Assembly: GCA_050084515.1 (NCBI GenBank)
Contig: CM114274.1
Span: forward strand, 3,596,001 to 3,660,000
Origin: Blasia pusilla
Taxonomy: Eukaryota > Marchantiophyta > Marchantiopsida > Blasiales
Length of the DNA: 64,000 nt
Direction: 5' to 3'
Both the position numbers and the translations under genes were made by a program. The notes below the pieces were generated by a model, which saw nothing but the letters and a program-made list of their open reading frames with translations, did no database searches and had not been told where the DNA came from. Below are positions 33,275 through 46,000 of the stretch, in pieces. How positions within the stretch are numbered: position 1 is the first letter of the stretch; the number at the start of each line of letters is the position of its first letter.

Positions 33275-35033
33275 CAAACGAACCAAGCTCATTAGCTGTG
33301 CACATTGGGCAATCTTATATAACACCACAAATGGATCAAAACAAAAAGTTTGTCAATCCTTTATCAATTCCTCTTTGACACTACAAAATCTTTTTCATAT
33401 TCTCAGGTCATCCCTCCCTCCTTGACCATGCAATCGCTTGTTTCTGATCTACCAGCTGCACTTGTAAAATTCAAATCAACAGAAGACAGTCATAACAAAT
33501 CACATTCGGAGTACAAAGACCTTTTCCATGGTTTATTTCCTCCACTTTTCAATGAAATGACTACTTATTGTAGGGGCCTCATGTACAATTGCCAAGATGT
33601 CTAAAGACTGGCTGCACCACACAATGAGAGGAGCCCAGACCTCCCACCTGCTAAGGGAACCTCACTTTTAGACACACAAAAGATATTCTTAGGCCTGGCA
33701 TTTAGGCATGGCGTCCACCTGGATCATCTGCTAAATCTTCTCCATCATCCAGTGCTGCCAAGTCCACCCCCATCCTCCTCTTCCCCCGACACTCTTACCA
33801 TGTTCACATATAATTTCTGCCACGTCCTAGCAATATCTAGAATCCTAGCAATATCTAGCCATCGTTCCTAGACAGCAACGATAAAAGAAGGAAATATTTA
33901 AGTGCCAATAATCTGTCTTCCTTGAACACAGTGTTTCCATAAGTATGCTAAGCCGAGCACTCAGCAGCCCTCGAGATCATTGTGAAATCTATGCGCAAGG
34001 TAAGGAGTTTAGTCAGAAAGTGATTTGAAGTTTTCAATTGAGTATGTCAATTTACTTGAAACATATAGGGGTTTAGTCGGAAAGTGATTCTCAATTGAAA
34101 TGAAAATTTACTTGTTACATTCTCTGAACTCAGAATTGTTTCCTCACAGTCTCTTATTATCAGTTCAGGTTAAATGCATTTTGCTAGGCCACACATGATT
34201 GCGCATACTGAGGATTTGCAAGGATGGTACCAGCTCCCTCTGAGTGATAGTTCTGAGCACTGCACCATTTCTGGCTGCATTCTCAGGCTAATTGTCTTCC
34301 AACAGTTGGCTCCTGGCCTGAACATGGGGACTGTAGTTTGAGTTGTATGACAGAGAATAGTCTGCATATCTCCAACCTATAGTTTATTTGAACTTATTTT
34401 GATCAAAACTACAATAGATGTCGGGGATACTTATTAAAACTGGCAACTTAGTGGAGGTACTTTTTACGAGATGGTGAGCAGCACGTTTGCCAAGGATTGT
34501 CTCCGAAAAAGTAGAAAGATCTTGATGCGAGACTTGTGGTGCTTACGACCAGGTGCACATACGCCTTGATGTGGATATCCAACATAATTCGCTTGGGTAA
34601 GTCGAAGTAGTGTTCAAAATTTTAGCTCCAAACAACTCCCTTGGCATTGCGGCAAAAACTACGCATGCGGAGAAGAACGCCCAGTCCTAAAACTGAACTT
34701 CTGCAAACTGAGTGACATCGGCTCTACGATGAGAACTAAATAACCCTGATTCTAAGACCTGCTTATGCTCTTATGCTTCTGCATCTGTACGCACAAAACC
34801 TGAAACGATCAACGACTGGTAAACACAAGAGACGTTTAAGTAGACCGCCTTGATATTCCATCCCAATCTTATATATTGGGTATGGAGCTAGACTTCGGTT
34901 TCGTGGTCACAAAACCTAAACGATCCATCGATTCATCGGCTACAGCACTTGGGTTTTCGGAATTCCAGCGAACCCAATGTGCTTGTCCGGAATGCTAGCC
35001 AGGAATTCAGCAGTACGAATGATTACAAAACTG
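33275..35033. other. Upstream of PAM16, intergenic
   Basis: Presumably holds the PAM16 promoter. No confident coding sequence is present; ORF 33350-33604 (plus) has no domain. A short duplication ('gtttagtc.gaaagtgatt') occurs near 34009 and 34071. From about 34440 the composition is less AT-rich up to the inverted arm at 35034. Confidence 0.35.
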
Positions 35034-35360
35034 CTTTCATGAAACTTGACCAGGCTCCGGTCCACTGGGGCAGCTGGTGAACCTAGCGGGAAAATTCCGA
35101 TTGGACACTGATCGTAACCGGCAGCACGAGGAAATCTCAGAATTCCGACCATTCAGATAGCCATGACGGCCCTCGAATTATCACCTCTCGTCCACCTCCA
35201 CCCATGCTCCCAATCCTTCCGCCCTTCTCATCCTCTACGCACTTCCGGTACTCGCGAGTCCGCTCTTTCGATTCCCAGGAATTCCTTTCCGGCCAAGGGT
35301 GGAAGGTCCGCCCGAAATGTGGACACCGAGAGAGAGAGTGAAAGAATTAACTTGTTGACC

Positions 35361-35414
<54 letters not shown>

Positions 35415-35750
35415 AGAGGGAGAGGGACGGAGAGAGATTACCATGTACCGCGTTCGAAAAAAGATTCGATAACAGCTGCGACGTCCCTCTGGCGAAAGAG
35501 GCCTTGCTCGATAACCACTGGGACGCCCGTTCCCGCCTCCTCACTTCCGCCCCTGCTACCTCACGCCACAATCCGATTCTCAATGCTCTGCTCCGCAATA
35601 GTAACAACTCCCGCACCAGCAGCCTGCCTCACCCCCTGAGCATTCCACCTTCAATCCCTCCCCTCTCTTCTGCTGTCCCTCTCTTCCTCCCCATTCCTTT
35701 CTCGTTTCGGGGATCCCGAACCCTAAACGCCACTTTTCAACTCAAAACGT
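35034..35750 (+). repeat. Left arm of a large inverted repeat (gene-like 5' region)
   Basis: Pairs with 39138-39808 in opposite orientation over about 0.7 kb. Outer landmark: gctttcatgaaacttgacc; inner landmark: ggatcccgaaccctaaacg. The left copy has an ATG at 35163 followed by an ORF rich in Ser/Pro/Arg that looks like an organelle-targeting leader, but the right copy has a stop three codons after the matching ATG. The arm carries an expanded GA run (35367-35409). It may be a promoter plus first exon of an unrecognised gene captured or duplicated by a transposon. Confidence 0.75.
35367..35409 (+). repeat. (GA)n microsatellite
   Basis: About twenty GA units followed by interrupted gagggagggagag. 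The equivalent place in the right arm (about 39440-39465) has only a short, impure CT/GA run, so the repeat expanded after the arms separated. Confidence 0.9.
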
Positions 35751-35930
35751 TTTTTATATATCCTAATTTGTTTAAAGTTCATGCGAGAAGACCCTTTTGA
35801 TTTTCAAACATTGTGTTTTTGCTATTTTTGACAAGTCCTTAAGTATTTTGGGATCAACAAGAATTGAGTGATAAGGGGAAGAATATATTTCAGTGTTGTA
35901 GGAGAAGTGCATGCATATTGTATCTAAAAA

Positions 35931-38900
35931 TCTATATTATTAAAAGAGGACGGGATTTCATAAACCCTTCCTCTCGCGATGACACGCACGCTTTTTTAAG
36001 CCTCCTCGTACAAGAGCATTTAATTAAGTGCTAACAAGAAGAAGTAAGGGTACCAAGGGATTTTTTCATAGATGCTAGTAGCATTCATTTGTAAGTAATG
36101 GATGAAATGGTTGCATTTTATCCATTTGTTGAATTTTCATAAGCATGTTCATGAGGTGTTGTTTAAGATGAAGTGTCACATCTGAGTAACCGACAAGCCG
36201 AGATCTATCGTGGATAGGGCGTAGGAGCCAGCAGACTATCTTGAGTGTAACTTTGTCCCACGGTGTCGGATGAGGTTGAGGATAGGTCCATTGTGTCAGG
36301 AACGTCTTTTCTGGCAACTTTGTTGTGGAGGTCTTTCATAGCCGGATGACTTGTTGACCAGGTCACCCGCCCCTGGTAACCTGTACGTGTAGGTTACCAA
36401 GGGGATAGTTGTTTTTAGGAGAAGAGCCTTTGGCTCTTCTTAACCCTATATAAGAGAAGAAGATGGCTTTCCTAAGCCATCTTTCTCATGTTGGGCCATT
36501 GGAGCAGCTCTCTTGTATGTGCGTGAGATAGGACTAGGGTGCTAGCATCCGGATTCCTTGATAACACAGGGTGGACAAGGCTCGATATGCCGATGTAGAT
36601 TGAGGAGTGGAGTTTTAGGCCGGGTGTGCCATTTTTACTTACTCTTTATTTTTACATGAGAAAGATGTCAAGGGGCTGGTGGAAATTCGTTGTTTGCAAG
36701 TAGGCGTATTGGCAAAAAATCCCGTGGAGATGCTAGTTGGCGTAGTGTTTGTCAATTTTTCCATACGGAAGGTCATGGGCGGAAGCACTATCCGTTTTTC
36801 GCAGATTTCTTTGGTGCGGGTTGACGAGGGACAGCAGCCGAGTGTAGTGTGCGGTGGGGCATCGAATGTACGCGAGTGAGGGTGTCGGGAGAGAGAAGAA
36901 AAGAGCAGGTTTGGTATTGTAGCCGCCGGGGGGCTATCAAGTAAAGATGGCTGGTTAGAGGTAGGTCGTAGCCGCCTAGGTTAGGTTTAGGTCACGGCGA
37001 GTAACCGGAGGGTGGTGGAACAAAGGACCGTAGGTTTTCGGGAGCCGGGGCCGGAGACACAGGAGCTGCGAGAGCCACGGCCCTACCCTTCCTCGCGCGT
37101 AGAGATCCTCCCCCCCCCCCCTTTTTCGCATTTAAGGAGGTGCATAGGGCACGGTGACGGACGTGGTATGGCACATGCGGATGTGGTCAGGGTAGAGTGG
37201 ATGTAGTTGAGTAAAGGGCATGGGCAACGTGGTAGAGGCAGGGCAGACGTAGTTGAGAGTCCGGATGTGGTCGAGGTCATGTTGACGTAGTCGGACAGGG
37301 CCTACGTGGTAGGAGTGGAGCCAGACCAGGTTGACTCAGACTACTAGGTTGAGCAATTGGATGTGGTTGAGGCGAGTTGCGCAGTGGGAGATCGTTTTTG
37401 CATTTGGTGATTCGTGAGCGTGGATGGGATTCGCGACGGGAGTTTGTCAGTCATTGCAAGTTGATTGGAGGTCGACTCGGTAGTTCTTTACCAACTGTGG
37501 GTGCAAGGGTTGTGATGGAGACACACGCGGAGGCGAACGGGAAGTTCGACGCGCTGTGCCACATGGAGGAGTGAGTGTTGATGGTGCAATAAGTTGGAGG
37601 GCGTGATCAGGTTACCCATTCGAGTCTCTTTTCTCGCACTTATCTTCTATGATTGAGAGTGTTGGGTATCGGGTAGTAGCTGTGCTAGGTGGGTGTAGTG
37701 ATGGTGACGAGTGTAGACTCTTTTCATGTGTAGCATGTTGGTGGATATGCGGCAGTTGTCGAGTAGGGGTCGCATGTATGACTTGAGATTGTCACTAGGT
37801 TAGGTGAGTCAGTTGGGAGGCTCATGGTGAGCTCGAGTGTTGCGTGTGCGTGAGGCCGAGTGTGTCATCACGGGATTATCATTAACATCGATGAGCTAGT
37901 GAGGAGCGTGGGAGACTCTCAATGAGTCTGAGTGCTTGAGCGGGTGAGACAAGGTTGTCATCACGACATTCTTCCAGGGTTCGAAAGAACGGGATAGTGC
38001 GAGCAGTAGTAGTGGTGTGACACGGAGTGGACTAAGATAACGAGGGGTTACGAGTGAGGAGCTACCTCGACATCCATCCGTGGCTGGATCGTCATCACTA
38101 GACACCGGGTTTGGTGACGAGATTGCAGATGGATACGATTACCATATGAAATTGTTACTCAAAGTAATAAGATATGTGATCTTATTGAGTTTATGTATGG
38201 CAATTTTCCTAACCGATTTAATGACATTGATTTCTTAGGAGATACGACTATTTTGACTATGAGAAATAAAGATGTTGAGGACATAAAATACAAATGTTAT
38301 GTCTTGGTTTCCTAGAGAGATAATCCTTATAACCTTTAGTCATAGGTGAACCTTTATACATATATACTTGGGAGTTTTTTTTGGGAAGTTTGGATACAAA
38401 TATTACTTTTTTCTCACCAATTTATTAATTTTTTTTGTAAAGTTGCAAGTTTACTTCATCGTTGAATCTATTCCAAATGAGGGGATGACGTATATATATC
38501 CAACTGAATTTTGAACACATGCTTGCCTTCAGGATTTCCTCCGCACCGTTTGTGTTTGAAGATTGGTGCACCAATCATGCTCTTACGAAAGAAGAATGGG
38601 TTATATGGACGAGCAAATGGGACAAGATTGGCGATTTGTGTATTTATGCAACATTGCATAAATGAAAAAATTATCACAAGGAAGAAAATTGGAGATCAAG
38701 TTTTTATTCCACGTATCCCATTAATTGCATTAGATTCAGGCTTACCATTTGATTCGCGCAGGTTTCAATTACCTATTCGACCGGCTTTGCTATGATTATT
38801 AATCAGTCTCAAGGTCGAACTTTGTAAAAGGTTGGCATTTGCTTGCCTACTCCCGTATTTTCTTATGGTAAATTGTCTGTAACATTATCTAGAATAGGAT

Positions 38901-39109
38901 TTAGAATAGGAAGAGAAGTTCATCCACGTTGGGATAGGAAAGCGACGAACATTCAAATAAAGAAGGTGACATAATGTAGTGCACTCGAATGACATAAAAT
39001 TTGGTACCGACACCTTAGTAGTAGCATGGCGAAAGCAATGATTCAAATCTACCTATTTTATAGGATTAGATTCCAATCACACACTTTTTATTTCCGGGCA
39101 CCTAACTAG
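35931..39109 (+). mobile_element. Helitron, 3.2 kb, with helicase remnant and filler
   Basis: Starts TCTATATTATTAAAAGAGG after host A (35930) and ends ccgggca-cctaa-CTAG before host T (39110), a canonical Helitron insertion. About 38150-38900 holds the 3' end of a helicase gene. Between about 36000 and 38110 lies unrelated sequence with a G-rich plus strand, containing a TATA-like 'ctatataagag' at about 36451 and hairpin-forming stretches. This suggests another element or captured DNA inside the Helitron. The element sits precisely between the inverted arms 35034-35750 and 39138-39808. Confidence 0.8.
38150..38900 (+). pseudogene. Helitron helicase 3' fragment
   Basis: Related to the helicase at 2260-3000. 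Recognisable are CDLIEFMYGNFPNRFNDIDF and an ILTMRNKDVEDI-like segment (38190-38290). After a degraded intron come LNTCLPSGFPPHRL, LKIGAPIMLL and VFIPRIPLIALDSGLPFD (38511-38795). The frame is lost inside the next motif (PIRPA, then shifted to INQSQG). No Walker A or Rep domain is present, so this is a dead fragment. Confidence 0.85.
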
Positions 39110-39137
39110 TATTTTGAATTTGCATGATTAATTCTTC

Positions 39138-39808
39138 ACGTTTGAATTGAAAAGTGCCGTTTAGGGTTCGGGATCCCCGAAACGAGAAAGGAATGGTCTT
39201 CAGAAGGGAGAGGGGGTGAAGGTGGAAAGCTCATGGGGTGAGGGAGGGTGCTGGTGCGGGAGTCGTTGGTATTGCGGAGCAGAGCATTGAGTATCGGATT
39301 GTGGTGTGGGGTAGCAGGGGCGGAAGTGGGGAGGCGGGAACAGGCGTCGCAGTGGTTATCGAGCAAGGCCTCTTTCGCCAGAGGGACGTTGCAGCAGTTA
39401 TCGAATCTTTTTTCATTTTTCAAACGCGGTACATGGTAATCTCCCTCCCCCCCTCTCTCTCTCACTCATTCTCTGTGCGGACAACAAGTTAATTCTTTCA
39501 CTCTCTTTCTTGGTGTCCACATTTCGGGCGGACCTTCCGCCCTTGACCGGAAAGGAATTCCAGGGGAATCGAGAGGGCTGACTCGCGAGTACCGGAAGTG
39601 CGTAGAGGATGAGAAGGACGGGATTGGGAGCATGGGTGGAGGTGGACGAGAAGTGATAATTAGAGGTCTGTCATGGTTATCTGAATGGTCGGAATTCTGA
39701 GTTTTCTTCGTGCTGCCGGTTTCGATGAGTGTTCAAACGGAATTTTCCCGCTAGGTTCACCAGCTGCCCCAGTCGAACGGAGCCTGGTCAAGTTTCATGA
39801 AAGCACAC
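39138..39808 (-). repeat. Right arm of a large inverted repeat
   Basis: Reverse copy of 35034-35750, about 3.4 kb away and ending 277 bp before the NUP93 start codon. It differs by many substitutions, a much shorter GA tract and a premature stop in the arm's leader ORF. Its outer end (about 39660-39808) may now serve as part of the NUP93 upstream region. Confidence 0.75.
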
Positions 39809-40084
39809 TTTCTCCATGACCAATGGGTAATAGTGTCAAAAGGAGAGGAGTTTGCAAACTTTTGCCAGCATGCCATGTAAATAGATTGCTTGCGAGAGTT
39901 TGGTCTTCCTTCTTGGACTTTTGGCGTTCTGTATCAGAGATTAGCAAGCCACAGGTTTCTGATGTCTGTATCTCGTGATGCTATCAAATTTTGTGCTATT
40001 CTTTACGCTGCGAGGGATCTCAACGCTGTTTTTTGCAACCTTTTTCAGTGACGAGCAGTTGTGTAAGAGGGAAGCGGCAACACA

Positions 40085-43000
40085 ATGGCGGTCGACTCAG
40101 ACATGCGGAGCTGGGCCGATCTCTTGCACAATTCCTCCCAGCTCCTTCACTCCTCAACACCTTCAGCTCAGTTTCCTCCCATTCAGGTATGTGACCGTGG
40201 ACAGATGAGCGCGTGACAAATTGCACTCGCAGTAGATCCAAACACCTTGGTCACACTACAGCAGCCTCGCTGGAGGAATGAAGCACGCTTGTAATCGCTG
40301 CGCAGTAAGCTTGGTTCTTTTAGAGCCGACCGGGAATTGCGTAATTCCCTTTTAGCACTGAATGCTCCTTCTGTCCAAGGATGTACTGGCCTTCGACATG
40401 GATCCACGTGGAAAGTAACTAGAACCTTCAATTGAGAAGAAGTTTTTCAGAACTTGACTCAACATTTTTTCTCAAACTTTCATCTTACATTCACAATGAC
40501 GGACTAAAAGCGAAATTCTCTGCATTTCAAGTTTTCTTTCTGATTGCACGTTGCTGCACTCAGATAAAGTTTTATTTATTTATTTATACTTTCCAATCAA
40601 ACAATCAATCAATACATACATGAGCAAATCAATGTTACCATTTGGCCGGCAATCTCTTGTTGCAGTCATGGCATTGGTAGTGTTTTCGGTGTATCCCTAC
40701 GATTGTTCTATTGGAAGTAGGGCTGAAGTTTGTGAAACCTTGGGACGAATGATGGTCTACTGGATGAATAAATGCGGAATATTCTGTGGAAATTAATTTC
40801 CGGAGATCTTTAAGCTCTCTGTATACGTGGGACAAGTTAAAGTTGTTCCTCCTTTGCCTTTTGATTGTGGAGTCCCTTGTACTTACAGCTCGGCCCACCT
40901 CCTGCTTAGTGGATGACATGTTTACCAGGCTTGGGCATCCTCTCACTGTCCTTCTGGTCTTGTGTCTGTTGGCTTGATGTACAGAGGAGCCTTGACCAGC
41001 TAGAAGTGCTTTCTCGTCAGCTGAAAGCCAGAACATCCCGCTTTGAGGCTCCAAATGAAGCCATTGCTGCTACCCGGTAACCTTATACCCTTATGTTAAA
41101 TTGTGGTGTGATTGAGATGTTGAATTTCATTATTCATATTCTTGGAACTTCCCGTTACTAGTCAAAGTTTTGTTCAATAGAGAATAATTGTTTGGGACTG
41201 AAAGGACACAAGATTGTGGCACCTGCTGATCTAGAATCTTGTTGGGGTGTATCAAATATGCATGATTTGATATAATTTGAGCTATGTGCAGATTGCTGGC
41301 CAGGGAAGGCATAAATGCGGACCAATTAACTCGAGACCTTAAATCATTTGAGCTCAAGGTTGGGTCATAGGATAATACTTCTTTCTTACATCAACAATTC
41401 ACGAACTGAACTGGACTTGCATGTGGACTGGGTACGAGGTATTGTGTGTCCATGTGGCTCAAGGAGGACTGAGCATGTCATGTGTACTAACGTATTGGTT
41501 CTACTGTTGGTGATCAAGCAAATTTTCAGACTACATTTGAAGATGTCTTCCCTGTGGAGGCCACTAGCGTGGAAGAATATCTGCAGCAGGTGAAGACCCT
41601 ACTTTCTACTGACTGTGAGGATGTTTTCATGCAGATGTTTTGTACCACGTTATAGAAAGTTACCAAAAAGTCATCACATGTGGTTGTGAAATATGCTGTT
41701 GAATTTTGAGTATCGAGACAATTTAGGTGTGGAGGTGGGAATTGAGTTTCTTGCTTTTGGAAAAAGTTGTTCCATTTGTTCACTATTTCTGTGACATCGA
41801 AATAAAGTTATGATGTTAACTTTTGTCTGTAAGACGTGTTGCAGGTGCATGAGATGTCTATGATTTCAGCTATCCAGGAAGCTCATAAGGACAATGTGCG
41901 GAACTTTGATGATTACATGTTGAAGATCATGGAGGTTCGATTCCTCCTTAAAGTTCTCCAGACAATGAGATTGGTACTTGGAGGGCAGCAATGCAACTCT
42001 GGGCGCTTGCTGGTTGGTCACCTGTCGAACTAGGCTTGTTACTGCTGGGATGCTGAACTGCGTTCAACTTGGTGGTTACTGTTATGCATCACCTCTATCT
42101 AAGGGAATCATTGTGTTTTTTGTAGGATGACTGGCAAAAGGAGAAGCGTGATTTTCTCAATAACCTGAGTCGTCTTCCGTTTTCAACTTCTAGTGGCTCT
42201 GAAGGTGTATTTTCCAGCCCCATGCAAGTTGCACGAGATCCTTCCACTGGTTTGCGCACACAATCAGAGACTCGAGTTCTAGAGTACTCGTCATCAAGTC
42301 ATCTGTCCATCCTGGACAGGAAAGCATCCGTGTATGCAGATGTGGTGATGCAACTTAATACTGCAAGAGAGAGGAGCATGCCATTTAAGGTTTGACCTCA
42401 ATCACCTTCGGACTAATGTGAGCTGATATGAATCTACGTTGTCTGAGGAGTTGTTTCCTCCTACCTAATGTGCAATTACAGATCATGACCAGATTCCTGG
42501 CATCATCTGTTGATGAGTGCCATGGTCACATCAATTCCACTTCTTCTATTGGTCACAATTGTATCTTGTGGGTGTTCTGCAATGGTAAGCTCTTGGCTTT
42601 AGTGGATAGATAAGCATAGACAACTATTGGTTCTGGGAGGGAATCTGAAAAATGAATGAGATCAATTCTCATTGATGTTACAGCACACAATTGCTCACAA
42701 AGTGACATTACTCACATTTGCAGATTGCTACAGCATTCCGGACAGCGTATGATGGGATAGCAGGTGATGCAACAGGTTCAAGATCAGTTAATATGTCCAA
42801 GATCTGGGACCTCCTGCAGGTGAATGTTTGCCAGAATTCTACACATGTGTGCTATCAAATGTAGTGTGTGGATCAATACTTGATTATGTTGGACCACCTC
42901 ACACTTTCCCAAGTCCTGAGTAGCGCACACTTCTGAAGAACTGAAGTTATTCACATCAACCAGATTTCATGATGGAGTACTGTTAAGATTCTTAAATTCT

Positions 43001-46000
43001 TGGTTTACAAGCTACAACCTGTCGAGGTTGTGCATCTTCCTTAACCTGCAGCCAGGAACCGTTAATGGTCTTAATCACTATGTTTTCTGATCAAAACTAT
43101 CTGATGTGATTCAGTCTCTTCTAGGGGAAGATTTGGACAGGCCTACTACTCCAACAAGACGAATGGCAATGGTTGCAGGTGCAAGACGACACTTAGAGTC
43201 AGGTCACAAGAAGTACATTGTTGACACGATTCAAAGCCACGCTGCACAGGTGACTCTCTCGCACTGTGTTCATTCCTCAGTACTCAATGGGCTTGATAGC
43301 AATAGCTTAAGAATAGTGGCGCATATTCAATTGCCTGTGTCCTTTTGAGAGCTTATTTTCTTGAAAACTCCTGACATGTTTGCAATTGACAATAAGTCCG
43401 TGTCCAAACGTGATCATTGACTGTAGGCAGCACTAGGTGGCTCCACCGGTAACTTACAGCGGATCAGAGCTTTCCTGCGGGTATGGACCTGCCTCTGTAG
43501 AAGTTTCCAGTACCTCTGCATTTTGCATGGTGGATCTATTTTGAAAAAAGTAAGAGAGACTAAAATGTTGTCCACTATGGAACTTTTCATGGGAGTTTTC
43601 ATTACATGGGGACAGGACTTTTTATGACAGCATATAATCAAGGGAATTGGATTGGAAATTTCTTTTTCTAACTATTGTTGCTCACCATCATGCAGGTTCG
43701 ACTGAGAGATTATGGCCCTCTCGACTTCGACAATACTGATGCGCGTAGGCAGCCTCCCATGGATACCACCTGGCATCAGGTAATTACTTTTGAAATGGAA
43801 CACTTCAAAGTGATGACCAGGGTGATCCTTCAAGGATTGTCAATTAAAGTTTATTGGTGGTTTTTGTTTTGTTATGAGTCATGACCAAGGCTTACGATGT
43901 CCTGGTGAGTAAGGAAACTTGTGGGAATGCACAGATTTACTTCTGCCTAAGGTCAGGATATAATGACGAGGCCCAGCATGTCGCGAGCTCATCGCGAGTT
44001 AGTCGAACATTTGCTGCCCAGGTGTGTTACGTGCTTTATTAACAGCTCATAGCCTATTCTTTTGTAGTTATCTACTGGCTGCAGGCTGTCTCTTGTGACT
44101 AAGGGTTGTGTTGCGAAGAAAGAAAACCCCTTGCTTTTTATCAAATTTGTTGATCTAAGGAATTATGGTGAATCCCCTAGAAGTTCTGTTCCGCCATAAA
44201 TTTGCATTAGTGCAGTGATAAGGATTACGGAAATTTGTCACATTTCTTGTGTCTTAATATCATTGAAAGTTACACGTAATCTGTTTTTCGACCATGTACT
44301 GAGAGATTGATGAAATCGCTGTGAGCAGTTGGCTGAGTGGATTGCATCAGGAGGGAATGTATCAGCTGCAACAGCTGCAGCAGTTGCTGAAGAATGTGAA
44401 AGAATGGCCAGAAGTGGAGACAGGCCAGGTAGACCTGGATATGACAAGAAGAAGATGTTATTACATGCAATTGTCTCAGGAAGCCGACAGCAAGGTGATC
44501 GTTTACTGCGGGACATTCCTGTACTTTTTAGTACCATTGAGGACTTCTTGTGGTTCAAACTTGCCATGGTTTGTGACATGGGAAATGAGTCAACCAATGG
44601 AGTGGTGCAACATACCTTGGCCCCTTACACACTTGAGGATTTACAGAGCTACTTAGTAAAATTTGAACCCTCTTACTACACGAAGAATGGCAAGGATCCT
44701 CTAGTTTACCCCTATGTTCTTCTCTTGAGTATGCAATTACATGCTGCCATAGTGTATATCATGAAGGAGGGGAATAACGAAGGATACCCCATAGATGCTG
44801 TACACATTGCAGTTGCCCTGGCGGATCATGGTTCCTTGTCAGAAGGAATTAGAGATGTACAAAAGTTGGGAGTTATGGATGCTGTTTCAGAAGTTGCCAG
44901 CATTATTCGGCAATATGGCCTTTCATTTTTGAGGCAGGGGAACCTAGGGCTTGCGTTGGAATATTATGTGCAGGCAGCATCTGCTGTTGGAGGGGGTGAA
45001 GTTTCATGGGGTGGCCATAACAGTAGTGGACAGCAGCGTCAGCGACAGGTCATGCTAAAGCAACTGCTCACAGAACTCCTACTCCGAGAAGGGGGGATTG
45101 CTCTACTGCTCGGCCCTACTGGGAACAATGATGGCATGTTGAGAAAATATATGCCAGATCCACAATCTCAACATCATTTATTATTGGATGCAGCTCGGCA
45201 ATGTCAGGAATCGGGGTTGTATGAAAAGGTCCTCAATGCATCCCTTCACAATGCCAGTTTTTGGACTTATTTTCTTGTCAATGAAGTGTAGGGTGTTGCT
45301 TCTGAATCTCTGCTTTTGTCTCTTTTTCACACAAATTTGAAATTTCTTTGCTGCTTTGTATGCTGGGACTCCTAGCACTAGATTCACCGTCTTGTGTCAA
45401 AGCTCAAAATAGAATATATAGATAAGAAATCCAAAGCTCCTTGTAAATGCATCCATCCATGGTGATAGTTAAATCCTTGTAGAGTCGCCTCGCAAACTGT
45501 TCTCTTCATGCAAATTATTTTACATCTTATCCTCATTATAAGCTTGATTGCCCAGAAAGGCAATATGTGAAACACGAGGTGAGGGCTAAATGTTGTCTGT
45601 GGTAGACTTGAGTCTTACCAAGATGCGAAGTGGTTCATTTCCGCACTAATCCTGTGTGAATGTTAATTTCAAAGGTTTCTTATTAGTGGACGCTTTGTAA
45701 CCTGCATTTCTCCAAAATTAATTTTCTGAATTTCAGAGGCCTGGAGAAGATGACAGTCATCTTTTCTTGAGGACAGACCATGGAGCATACATTCCATAGT
45801 AAAGAAGGAACAATGGCTCGAAGATAGTTCTCTGGGATGTATAAGTGCACATACACCTTGCCTTTCAGTCTTTGTTATGGTCCCAGACTTCCACAAGGCC
45901 GAGTATTCTTTGGTTTTTTTGGGATCTTTCTTTCCTTATGAGGAGCTAGCCGCTCAAACATAATTTTGAGTGATAGACTTATGTCCATTACTGCCGAAGG

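Noticed and set aside
35163-35639. 158-codon ORF with organelle-leader look
   Set aside because: Runs through the GA microsatellite as repeated Arg-Glu; the inverted copy has a stop three codons after the start. Kept only as part of the repeat arm.
41934-41952. tRNA T-arm-like ggttcgattcc
   Set aside because: Lies at a NUP93 intron start with no acceptor or anticodon stems around it.
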